Assembly (NCBI GenBank): GCA_012270065.1 | Contig: JAAXJB010000033.1 | Location: 1-41,900, forward strand | Direction of reading: 5' to 3' | Source of the DNA: Rubripirellula sp. | GTDB taxonomy: Bacteria > Planctomycetota > Planctomycetia > Pirellulales > Pirellulaceae | DNA length: 41,900 bases | Part shown: positions 34,573 to 41,900 of the stretch, one piece after another | Layout: each line of letters begins with the position of its first letter | Position numbering within the stretch: the stretch's first letter is position 1 | The notes under the pieces: generated by a model | What the model was told of the DNA's origin: nothing | What the model saw: only the letters and a program-made list of their open reading frames with translations | The model's database searches: none | Made by a program: the position numbers and the translations under genes

Positions 34573-36414
34573 ATGACGGCCATTCTTGGCATCTCGGCCT
34601 TCTATCACGATTCCGCTGCTGCCTTGGTGGTTGATGGCGAGATCGTTGCTGCTGCGCAGGAAGAAAGGTTTTCCCGGCAGAAGCATGACGAGCAATTTCC
34701 GGCCCAGGCGATTGAGTACTGCCTGCAAGAAGCGAACCTGACTCCTGAGCAGCTTGACTATGTCGGCTTTTACGACAAACCGTTGAACAAATTCGAGCGT
34801 CTGCTTGAGACCTACCTTGCGTATGCACCAGCGGGCTACCGCTCATTCCGTCAGGCAATCCCAGCCTGGCTGAAACAGAAACTGCACCTGCCGCGGGAAA
34901 TCGCAAAAGGACTTAACCAACGGTACACCGGCCGCTACGTATTCACCGATCACCACGAATCCCATGCTGCCAGTGCGTTTTTCCCGTCTCCATTCGAGCA
35001 AGCCGCGATCCTGACCCTGGACGGCGTTGGTGAATGGTCGACCGCCTGCTTTGGAACAGGAAATCACAACAAAATCGAGTTGACTCACGAGATCCGGTTC
35101 CCACATTCGCTGGGCCTTCTTTATTCAGCGATGACCTACTACACCGGTTTTCGAGTCAACAGCGGCGAATACAAGTTGATGGGACTCGCGCCCTATGGAG
35201 AACCAACGTATCGCGATCTGATTCTGGACCGCGTCATGGATGTCAGGCCTGACGGCTCGTTTCACATGGACATGAGCTATTTCAATTACTGTCAGGGTCT
35301 GACCATGACCTCACGGAAGTTCCATGATGAGTTTGGAGGTCCTCCCCGCGCGCCGGAATCCGAGATCACGCAGCGTGAAATGGATCTCGCTGCCTCTGTT
35401 CAGTCCGTGACCGAAGAAATCATGCTACGGATGTCTCGGCATGTCCACGCTCAAACGGGCTGCCGAAACCTCGTACTTGCGGGTGGCGTTGCCCTGAACT
35501 GCGTCGGCAATGGGCGTCTGCTTCGCGAGGGACCTTTTGATGACATTTGGATTCAGCCCGCAGCAGGTGATGCCGGTGGCGCATTGGGTAACGCGCTTTT
35601 CATCTGGCACCAACTGCTCAACCAGCCGAGAATCCCACAACAGCAGGATTCACAAAAGGGCTCTTTCCTGGGTCCACAATTCACCGATGCCCAGATTCGG
35701 GAATGCCTTGAACGGCACGGCGTGGTTTATCAGCAACTTGAATCTGATCAGGACCTGTGCAACCGGGTTGCCGGGCTGATCGCTCAGCAGAACGTTGTGG
35801 GCTGGTTTCAGGGACGCATGGAATTCGGCCCCCGAGCTCTGGGCAGCCGAAGCATCCTCGGTGACGCAAGGAGCACCGAGATGCAATCAGTCATGAATCG
35901 CAAGATCAAATTCCGCGAATCATTTCGCCCGTTTGCTCCGATGGTTCTGGACTCCCATCAAGACGAATATTTTGAATTCAAGGCGTCCCACCAAAGTCCT
36001 TACATGCTTCAGGTTGCGCCCGTTCATCCCCGACTTCGAACACAACCCACTGGAGAACAAATCCAGGCTCGGGGTATTTCCAAGCTGTCTTTTCCCCGAT
36101 CAACGATACCGGCGGTCACGCACGTTGACTATTCAGCCCGCGTACAGACCATTGACCCGACTCGAAATCCGTTGATGCACCAGTTATTGACGTCATTCCA
36201 CGAGTTGACGGGATGCCCGGTCATCATCAACACAAGCTTCAATGTCAGAAGTGAACCGATCGTTTGCACTCCGTCGGAAGCCTTGCAGTGCTTCATGGCC
36301 ACCGACATGGATGCATTGGCCGTGGGAAGCTTTCTGGTGCTGAAAAAAGAACAGCAAGCGATTCCATCAACAGCCGAACGTCAAAAGCACCTGGCACAAT
36401 TCCCACTCGATTGA
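34573..36414 (+). CDS. Carbamoyltransferase (NodU/TobZ/CmcH type)
   Basis: The 613-residue protein matches the two-domain O-carbamoyltransferases. The N-terminal Kae1-like domain starts MTAILGISAFYHDSAAALVV and has DHHESHAASAFFPSPF, ILTLDGVGEWSTACFG, LAGGVALNCVGNGRLL and QPAAGDAGGALGNALF, which bind iron/ATP and the carbamoyl adenylate. The C-terminal YrdC-like domain has WFQGRMEFGPRALGSRSIL, INTSFNVRSEPIVCTPSEAL and DMDALAVGSFLV. It uses carbamoyl phosphate and ATP to carbamoylate a hydroxyl of a small molecule or glycan; the acceptor is unknown. The start is clear. It is followed 13 bp later by an SxtJ-like gene and then a DUF5989 gene, an arrangement that recurs in many bacteria. Confidence 0.95.
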   Translation: MTAILGISAFYHDSAAALVVDGEIVAAAQEERFSRQKHDEQFPAQAIEYCLQEANLTPEQLDYVGFYDKPLNKFERLLETYLAYAPAGYRSFRQAIPAWLKQKLHLPREIAKGLNQRYTGRYVFTDHHESHAASAFFPSPFEQAAILTLDGVGEWSTACFGTGNHNKIELTHEIRFPHSLGLLYSAMTYYTGFRVNSGEYKLMGLAPYGEPTYRDLILDRVMDVRPDGSFHMDMSYFNYCQGLTMTSRKFHDEFGGPPRAPESEITQREMDLAASVQSVTEEIMLRMSRHVHAQTGCRNLVLAGGVALNCVGNGRLLREGPFDDIWIQPAAGDAGGALGNALFIWHQLLNQPRIPQQQDSQKGSFLGPQFTDAQIRECLERHGVVYQQLESDQDLCNRVAGLIAQQNVVGWFQGRMEFGPRALGSRSILGDARSTEMQSVMNRKIKFRESFRPFAPMVLDSHQDEYFEFKASHQSPYMLQVAPVHPRLRTQPTGEQIQARGISKLSFPRSTIPAVTHVDYSARVQTIDPTRNPLMHQLLTSFHELTGCPVIINTSFNVRSEPIVCTPSEALQCFMATDMDALAVGSFLVLKKEQQAIPSTAERQKHLAQFPLD

Positions 36415-36427
36415 AAAACTCACTTCC

Positions 36428-36835
36428 ATGCCTCTGGTCGAACTCAATTGGTCACCTTCTGATCGGCAACTCCGACAATTCGCTGTTGCCTGCATGATCG
36501 CTCTACCGGCCCTGGGATGGCTTTGGGGCTTGAGCAGCCCGTCGGTTCTGGTACTCGGCATCTCAGGACTTGTGCTCGTCGGGGCAGGAATGGCATTTCC
36601 CAAGTTTCTGAAACCAGTGTTCGTTTTCTTGATGCTGGTCACGAGTCCCATCGGAATTGTCGTCGGCGAACTCGCATTGCTGCTGATCTACTTTGGAGTG
36701 TTTCTGCCTTTCAGCCTTGCATTTCGCATCATCGGACGCGATGCTCTGCAACTCAAGAGACCCCGATCGGCAGAAAGTCACTGGCAGCCCAGGAAACAAC
36801 CGGCGGAAATCCGCTCCTATTACCGACAATCTTGA
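36428..36835 (+). CDS. SxtJ-like small membrane protein
   Basis: The 135-residue protein begins MPLVELNWSPSDRQLRQFAV and has three or four hydrophobic segments (VACMIALPALGWLWGL, VLVLGISGLVLVGAGMAF, PVFVFLMLVTSPIGIVVGEL, LLLIYFGVFLPFSLAFRIIG), then a basic tail. Length, the LNWSPSDRQLRQF start and the FRIIGRDALQL ending match SxtJ, named from saxitoxin clusters but widespread beside carbamoyltransferases. Its role is unproven; it may anchor the transferase or a product step at the membrane. It lies 13 bp after the carbamoyltransferase stop. Confidence 0.85.
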   Translation: MPLVELNWSPSDRQLRQFAVACMIALPALGWLWGLSSPSVLVLGISGLVLVGAGMAFPKFLKPVFVFLMLVTSPIGIVVGELALLLIYFGVFLPFSLAFRIIGRDALQLKRPRSAESHWQPRKQPAEIRSYYRQS

Positions 36836-36874
36836 CGATCACGCGGAACGATTTTCCATTGTGGATGAAATGAC

Positions 36875-37075
36875 ATGGCGCCCACCGAAGAACAAAACGA
36901 ATTCGAACAGGCAGGCAACGAAAAGCCGCTTTCACTGATCGAAGAGTTTCTCGTTTTCATTCGCGAAAACAAAAAATGGTGGTTGATTCCAATTCTCTTG
37001 ATTTTTGGTCTGATTGGCATACTCGTGACCCTCAGTGCCACAGGCGTAGCCCCTTTCATCTACCCCGCTTTCTAG
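36875..37075 (+). CDS. DUF5989 small membrane protein
   Basis: The 66-residue protein has an acidic N-terminus, then SLIEEFLVFIRENKKWWLIP and one membrane helix (IPILLIFGLIGILVTLSATG) ending VAPFIYPAF, the pattern of DUF5989. These proteins are encoded almost always with SxtJ and a carbamoyltransferase, as here (39 bp after SxtJ). The function is unknown. The orientation is probably a short cytoplasmic amphipathic part plus one helix. Confidence 0.88.
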   Translation: MAPTEEQNEFEQAGNEKPLSLIEEFLVFIRENKKWWLIPILLIFGLIGILVTLSATGVAPFIYPAF

Positions 37076-37084
37076 CACTCCGTC

Positions 37085-37105
37085 CGATGGTACTGAAAAC
37101 CATCG
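37085..37105. terminator. Hairpin after the DUF5989 gene, possible terminator
   Basis: cgatggt (37085-37091) and accatcg (37099-37105) form a perfect 7-bp stem around a 7-base loop, 9 bp after the DUF5989 stop. There is no T tract, so the call rests on position and stem only. Confidence 0.4.
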
Positions 37106-37282
37106 TGTCGTCCGGCGTTACATTCCCGGAAACAAGGAAAACGCATGGATGATCACCTGACTGGGTTTCATCCGGGATGACGATGACACGCAAACACCAG
37201 CTTGATTCCATCCAACAGAAAACCTGGCATTTGGTTGGGTGACATTGCGCACTGATTGCACCCACTGTTTTGACCGTCTGAT

Positions 37283-37330
37283 GCTTCAACTGGATGCGGC
37301 TTCAACTGGATGCGGCTTCAACTGGTTGCG
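37283..37330. repeat. Three tandem 16-bp units across the 3' end of the cytochrome gene
   Basis: gcttcaactggatgcg at 37283-37298 is repeated exactly at 37299-37314 and with one change (gcttcaactggttgcg) at 37315-37330. The third unit encodes the last residues (AATS) and stop codon of the minus-strand cytochrome gene; the others lie just beyond it. Confidence 0.9.
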
Positions 37331-39813
37331 GCTCGTTTCCTGTTTCGGCGTTTTGAGATCCAGAAGCCACCAAAGGCAATCAACGCGAGTGTGCCCGTTG
37401 CTGCCAGAGCCTGCCCCCATGCCGAAGTGAGCAGAATTTTGTTGACCAGTTTGCCGTGATCATCTTCGGACACTGGAAGTTGGCCAGTGTATTTTGCAAC
37501 GTGATGCAGCAGGCTGACCGCGAGATCACTTTCGGGAATTTCCTTATGGCAGGCAACACAAGTACCCGAGCGAGACATGCGGTTGATTTCATCCTCATTG
37601 AAGGCTCGGGAGAGTTTCCAGTGATGCCCGACGGTGGCAAGCTGATTCCCCTGCTCATCGACAATCTGTGACCAGTCATGGTCAAGATTTTCGATGGCTC
37701 CCATTTGAGTTCTTGCCGATTCGGGAAGCACGGTCCCGTCGGTCGTCTCAAGGTCGACGACATGTCTTTCGTTCCATTTGCGTGGCCCCTTGATTCCCAA
37801 TCCCAAGGCTTTGTCCGACGCATGGCACGACTCGCAGGTTCGTGCATTCTTGGTCATGGTGTGTGGCTGCACAGGGCTCATGTCGATCGCGAGCTGCCCT
37901 TCTTCTCCGCTTCTTTCCATTCCGCCCGGAGTTTTGAAAATATGGTTGGTCAGAATCGGTTCCCCATCGGCACCAATGATGGTCACCGAAGGCTGGCAAC
38001 CAGGGGCCAGTGGTGTAACGCGTCCCTCGCCGTTGATTCCCATCATGGGTTCTTCCCAACGCAAATAACTTCGCAGCTCACTGATTTTGCCGGGAATCAT
38101 CAGGTCATATTCTCCTTCTCCCGAATCCGTACGATGTTCCGGTGTCTCATGCTTGCGGCCTGCGGCAACCCAGTCAAACCCCATTCGCGATGAGTCGATT
38201 TCCGGACAGAGCTCCTTTTGGCTGAAATCGACTTTGACGTGGCAGCCAAAGCATTGCGGGGCCCAACTGGCGTGACAGGTGTAACACTCCATCCGGTCAA
38301 GATGCTTTGCTACACCCTGCATGGAAACCAGCCCACGCTGACTGATCGCTTTTTCTTCCACCAATTTTTTGAGGGGTTTCAAGCGGATGTCTTTTCCTTC
38401 GGCTGTATAGACAATGACCTCATCCCCATCCCGGACAACATTTTCGTAAGGGTTGCCTCGAGCAGTGAGCAGAAACCCGTCTTTCCGATCGTGATTCGCA
38501 CCAGCCCAGGTATGAGGCAACTGATCGGGAGTGGTTCCACGCGGATCACCTGAAGCGACCTCGGCAGCAAACTCGTCCATGAAACCAAGTGGAAGCTCCC
38601 ACGGAAACTGATCTGGTGTTCCATGGCAATCTGAACACTCGATCTGCACAGCGGCAAGATTCGTGGGCGCCAGAAATCCATCACCGTGCACATCGATTGA
38701 GGTGTGACAGTCCTGACACTTCATCCCCTTCTGATAATGAATATCCTGCTCCATGGCGATGTAGTGTTTGCTGTGCAGCCCAGGCTGGTCCTGGGCATTT
38801 TCATCCAGCGGTGATGCGTAGGGAGTTTCCATGAGTCCCTGAAAGGAAACACCAATGCGTTTCCCCCGATTGTGACAGGTCGTGCAGGTTTCCACGGCAA
38901 GCCCATGATAGGTGACTTCACCAATGGTCACTTCGGCGTCACGTGTTCCCTGAATCTGGTGCGTCAGCGGGTGACCACTTTCGGTCTTTGAAATACTTGT
39001 ATCGGCACCTTCATAAAGTCCTTCGTTCCCGTAAGGAATGTGACAACTGGAGCACCCCATGCCACGGAAATCTCCCCGCGAGGAACGGCCTTTGACACCA
39101 TGATGGCAGCGATTGCATTCCTGACGGATGTAGGTAAAAGCAGCGAGGGATGGATCGTCGTGCAATCGATCAAGTTCATCAAAACCGAGAGCCTCGGGCA
39201 GCGGCTGATGCTCATCAACAAATACGTTCGGCTCCAGCTTGGCGAGAGCATCCATGTATCGCCTGTAAGCCTCCGTACCCAATCGAGTTGACCGATCTTC
39301 TGGATTCTTGACGGCATAATTGGCAAACTTGTGCTCGTAACCGGTAAGTGCTCCAAAGGACCAGCAAGTACCCTGAATTTTTCCTGCTTCGGTCATCATC
39401 AGACTTTGCCACTGAACCTTCACCTGATCTTCGTGACAGGTTCCACAGGTTTCTGCATTCACCCATGGACTTCCCGGATCGGGGTAGAAATCGTCACCCC
39501 CATGGGCAAGTTCAACGTCCCGGGTTTCGTTCGGGTCTCCGTTGTGACAGACCACACAGCCGGCGGGGTCCCCCATGGCTTTGCCTTTTTCCATGATCTG
39601 GTTGAGCATCTCCGATCCAATTTCGCGAATCGGCTCAATATCCCGGTGGCATTGCATGCAACCGGACCCTGCAGCCTCAGGAAAATGATCAATCAGTCTC
39701 TCCGGCCCGGCTGCCTCGGCACTCCCTTGCTGGCTGACCGCCCCGCACAGAACCAGTATGCACAGCAGCACCGGCGTGCACAGCAGAACCAACTGCTGCC
39801 GCAGGCAAAACAT
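37318..39813 (-). CDS. Twelve-haem cytochrome c with a C-terminal membrane anchor
   Basis: The 831-residue protein starts MFCLRQQLVLLCTPVLLCIL (an ATG at 39837 is possible but gives a weaker signal). I count twelve CXXCH motifs: CMQCH, CVVCH, CGTCH, CNRCH, CSSCH, CTTCH, CQDCH, CSDCH, CYTCH, CFGCH, CESCH and CVACH, with many extra His available as distal ligands. A hydrophobic segment near the end (ALAATGTLALIAFGGFWI) followed by a basic tail anchors it in the inner membrane, so the haem domain is periplasmic. It resembles multihaem cytochromes of anaerobic or extracellular electron transport; the reaction, if any, is unknown. No quinol dehydrogenase, porin or other redox gene lies next to it. 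It is convergent with the carbamoyltransferase triad. Confidence 0.93.
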   Translation of the reverse strand: MFCLRQQLVLLCTPVLLCILVLCGAVSQQGSAEAAGPERLIDHFPEAAGSGCMQCHRDIEPIREIGSEMLNQIMEKGKAMGDPAGCVVCHNGDPNETRDVELAHGGDDFYPDPGSPWVNAETCGTCHEDQVKVQWQSLMMTEAGKIQGTCWSFGALTGYEHKFANYAVKNPEDRSTRLGTEAYRRYMDALAKLEPNVFVDEHQPLPEALGFDELDRLHDDPSLAAFTYIRQECNRCHHGVKGRSSRGDFRGMGCSSCHIPYGNEGLYEGADTSISKTESGHPLTHQIQGTRDAEVTIGEVTYHGLAVETCTTCHNRGKRIGVSFQGLMETPYASPLDENAQDQPGLHSKHYIAMEQDIHYQKGMKCQDCHTSIDVHGDGFLAPTNLAAVQIECSDCHGTPDQFPWELPLGFMDEFAAEVASGDPRGTTPDQLPHTWAGANHDRKDGFLLTARGNPYENVVRDGDEVIVYTAEGKDIRLKPLKKLVEEKAISQRGLVSMQGVAKHLDRMECYTCHASWAPQCFGCHVKVDFSQKELCPEIDSSRMGFDWVAAGRKHETPEHRTDSGEGEYDLMIPGKISELRSYLRWEEPMMGINGEGRVTPLAPGCQPSVTIIGADGEPILTNHIFKTPGGMERSGEEGQLAIDMSPVQPHTMTKNARTCESCHASDKALGLGIKGPRKWNERHVVDLETTDGTVLPESARTQMGAIENLDHDWSQIVDEQGNQLATVGHHWKLSRAFNEDEINRMSRSGTCVACHKEIPESDLAVSLLHHVAKYTGQLPVSEDDHGKLVNKILLTSAWGQALAATGTLALIAFGGFWISKRRNRKRAATS

Positions 39814-40021
39814 CGAATCTGTGGAAAAAATGATCATGGTCGAAATTGGCAATCCAGAGCAAACAAATGCAATCGCAGTAATTTCCTGCAACCTCTTGAT
39901 GCCAGCATCCTAATGAAATATACCGATTCGCCAAACGGCTCCTGGTCGAAAAAACACTCAACCAAACGCAATTCAGTGTCTGGCAACAACATTTCAACCG
40001 AGGACAGAAACGGGTCGCAGG

Positions 40022-40435
40022 ATGCAATTCAAATTCAACTTACGTTTACTCTTCGCATTGGTGCTGCTCGTAGCGTTCCTGCTTGCCAACATTGTGCCAA
40101 CACGCATTGCTGACCCCGCGGCATTTGCGGGGACTCTGAAACGCATCGTGCCTGCCAACGCCCCAGCTGATGCCGATGACCTCGTTGAACTGGTAGGCCC
40201 CCAGGAGATGACCTGCCGTGGCTGGCCAGCAGCAATATCGGTGACACACCCGAATCCTTTTGATAGCATTGGCGCGTTATTGATCGGCAGGCCAGTGCAA
40301 ACACACACGACCCTCATCGATTGGCGTGGAATTGTGATCAATACCTTGACCGCCTTGCTGGCAATTGTGTGCTATCTGGTATTGCCCAAAAGTATTGCCA
40401 GCCTTCGCCGCGACAGGCGTAAAATGTCTGACTGA
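40022..40435 (+). CDS. Hypothetical small membrane protein
   Basis: I do not recognise this 137-residue protein. It has an N-terminal membrane segment (FNLRLLFALVLLVAFLLANI) of the FSLRxLL type frequent in planctomycetes, an exposed stretch of about 80 residues (with WPAAISVTHPN), a second hydrophobic segment (VINTLTALLAIVCYLVLP) and a basic tail. Both ends should be cytoplasmic. It is divergent from the cytochrome gene (208 bp gap) and precedes the M50-like peptidase gene by 110 bp. Confidence 0.65.
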   Translation: MQFKFNLRLLFALVLLVAFLLANIVPTRIADPAAFAGTLKRIVPANAPADADDLVELVGPQEMTCRGWPAAISVTHPNPFDSIGALLIGRPVQTHTTLIDWRGIVINTLTALLAIVCYLVLPKSIASLRRDRRKMSD

Positions 40436-40545
40436 AAGCATGAACGGATAGCTACCAGCGTCTTCGTTGTTGAGAGCAAACGAGTTCACGCTGCAAGACG
40501 CTCGCTCCCTGACATTCAGAACGCCTGTGATACCAGGGCAGCACA

Positions 40546-41163
40546 ATGATGTTGGAAACTTGCGTTGCAACTGGTCTGAAAGCATTGCGAATGAAACGCT
40601 TGAACCAGGCCTTGCTCATCATCTCCTTCATCCCGTTTTGCTGGCTCGCGTTCATGGCGATCCATGAACTGGGACACGTGGTCGCCGGACTGTTGACGGG
40701 CGGTTCGGTAAACAGAGTCGTCATTCACCCACTGGCGTTATCACGAACAGACGTCTCACCCAATCCCAGTCCACTCATCACCGCTTGGGCTGGCCCTGTC
40801 ATTGGCGTTTTGCTACCGGTCACCATCTGGAGCGTATTCTGGAAATGCAAACTACCCGGTGATCACCTCACTCGCTTCTTTGCCGGCTTCTGTTTGATTG
40901 CTAATGGACTCTACATCGGAATTGGTTCTCTTGAAAAGGTTGGAGACGCGGGTGAGATGGTTCAGCATGGCACGCCAATATGGATGCTATGGATATTCGG
41001 AATCATCACCGTGCCCCTTGGATTTCTGACATGGCATCAACTTGGCCCAAGGTTCGGCTGGGGCGAGTCAGAGGACCAAGTCGATGCAACAACTGCGTTG
41101 ATCTCGGTCGTTCTTTTCGCCGTATTACTGCTAGCCACGACGTCATTGAGTCCACGCATCTGA
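40546..41163 (+). CDS. M50-like membrane metallopeptidase family protein
   Basis: The 205-residue protein is almost all membrane segments and carries a zinc-protease motif HELGH (H40, E41, H44) inside the first helix (CWLAFMAIHELGHVVAGLL). AWAGPVIGVLLPVTIW and ANGLYIGIGSLEKVGDAGEM, the latter followed by VQHG, match small M50-type proteins seen in other bacteria; GDAGEM may supply the third metal ligand. It would cleave substrates within or beside the membrane, but many relatives have no tested activity. The start at 40546 (ATGATG) has only a weak agggc upstream; the ATG at 40591 (MKRLNQALL) is a good alternative. Confidence 0.75.
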   Translation: MMLETCVATGLKALRMKRLNQALLIISFIPFCWLAFMAIHELGHVVAGLLTGGSVNRVVIHPLALSRTDVSPNPSPLITAWAGPVIGVLLPVTIWSVFWKCKLPGDHLTRFFAGFCLIANGLYIGIGSLEKVGDAGEMVQHGTPIWMLWIFGIITVPLGFLTWHQLGPRFGWGESEDQVDATTALISVVLFAVLLLATTSLSPRI

Positions 41164-41291
41164 GCGACCTGAAAGGGAACAAAAAGCTTGCAACCAACCC
41201 GGCAAGACGTGTATGCTCAAGAGTCGGGCGTTCTTGCGAGGACGATGCTCAATTGGTGACTCGGTTCGTTGCATGGTGAAAGGGTCAGTCG

Positions 41292-41825
41292 ATGGCTTTA
41301 CAAATTCCGGGGAAACGCCATTTCTGGATGGCGTGTACTGTTCTGCTTCCGTTGCTGACGTTGCTCCTGCTGGTGAGCGGTCTATTTCAATGGTCCCCAC
41401 TTAATTGCTGGCATGAAGACATTGACATCAAGACGGGCCGCATTCAGCACACGCGGTACTTGCTTTTTTGCCAGATCGGTAAACGTACCGAAGAAACGTG
41501 GCTATCCCAGTCAGTGCCGGACCGCTTGAAAACCGCACCGGATTGGCATCGGGTTCACACATTTTCGCCGGGTGTTGCCCATTCACCGCACTACCGTTTT
41601 CACAACGCAATCAACCAAATCAAAACCCTCGAAATGTTATCCAATCATGTCACCTACGATCTGGCAGCAAAACAGGCAATTGCAAACAAGGTGCTGGAAC
41701 TCTGGAATTCATCCGATTCCGACAGGGAAGCAGAGGACTTCGTCAATCAGGTCTGGGCGAATTCTGTCGCGATCGCAAAGAATGGTCAGCAACGTTTCAG
41801 CATGGAAAACATCCCTGATGCCTGA
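41292..41825 (+). CDS. Hypothetical single-pass membrane protein
   Basis: I do not recognise this 177-residue protein. A membrane helix near the N-terminus (MACTVLLPLLTLLLLVSGLF) is followed by an exposed domain with IDIKTGRIQHTRYLLFCQIG, TEETWLSQSV, DWHRVHTFSPG and a helical end. Phrases like DIKTGRxxxTRYLLF recur in planctomycete membrane proteins of unknown role. It lies 128 bp after the M50-like gene on the same strand. Nothing further is seen up to the window end. Confidence 0.65.
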   Translation: MALQIPGKRHFWMACTVLLPLLTLLLLVSGLFQWSPLNCWHEDIDIKTGRIQHTRYLLFCQIGKRTEETWLSQSVPDRLKTAPDWHRVHTFSPGVAHSPHYRFHNAINQIKTLEMLSNHVTYDLAAKQAIANKVLELWNSSDSDREAEDFVNQVWANSVAIAKNGQQRFSMENIPDA

Positions 41826-41900
41826 CGCAGCACGCACAGCCAGATCATACGGCGATGCCTGCAACTTCAGCACACCTCATCCGTGCACCAACGACAACGA

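Noticed and set aside
34355..34576. 73-codon gene before the carbamoyltransferase
   Set aside because: Its translation is just the tandem duplicates and it overlaps the next start codon.
1..41900. tRNA, rRNA or mobile element
   Set aside because: No tRNA-like cloverleaf arms, rRNA segments, transposase or integrase translations, or terminal inverted repeats were noticed on reading both strands.

Overview
The window reads as a chromosomal segment of a member of the Planctomycetota. The marker families are a DUF1559 pseudopilin-like protein, a PSD1/DUF1501 pair, a PVC-type haem-binding dehydrogenase, two secreted sulfatases, several Tat-exported proteins, a carbamoyltransferase/SxtJ/DUF5989 triad and a planctomycete-style Ser/Thr kinase. 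Base composition looks moderate and even. I see no rRNA, tRNA, CRISPR array, transposase, prophage gene or replication origin. Genes are mostly short operons on both strands with several 4-bp start/stop overlaps.

Left part (1-12817): the C-terminal end of a large Gln-rich protein cut by the window edge, followed 4 bp later by a Tat-exported terpenoid-cyclase-fold repeat protein; a secreted EF-hand protein (minus); a MazG-like NTP pyrophosphohydrolase; a family 2 glycosyltransferase (minus); endonuclease IV overlapping a very large secreted beta-propeller/cytochrome c protein; an MFS transporter overlapping an AlkA-type DNA glycosylase; and a Tat-exported xylose-isomerase-like TIM barrel protein.

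Middle (12818-25254): a large secreted PQQ-type beta-propeller (minus), a DUF1559 protein with an unusual His/Asp/Glu-rich insert and a strong terminator, a redoxin lipoprotein plus Ser/Thr kinase operon (minus), an antibiotic-biosynthesis-monooxygenase-like small protein, a sulfatase plus prenyltransferase-repeat operon (minus) and a cation/proton antiporter.

Right part (25492-41825): a plus-strand run of sulfatase, PSD1 cytochrome protein (interrupted by one in-frame TAA), DUF1501 protein, creatininase-family hydrolase and a Tat-exported protein of a family I cannot name. This looks like an exported-substrate degradation cluster. Next come the carbamoyltransferase/SxtJ/DUF5989 triad, a convergent 12-haem membrane-anchored cytochrome, and three small membrane-protein genes including a HELGH M50-like peptidase.

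I did not find a clearly new defence or mobile system. The best leads are the broken PSD1 gene, the stand-alone 12-haem cytochrome, the His/Asp-rich pseudopilin insert, the unnamed Tat family beside the creatininase, a cluster of ATTGCAAT palindromes, and repeated 15-16 bp tandem duplications beside and inside genes. All calls were made by reading the sequence; no database search or structure prediction was run.
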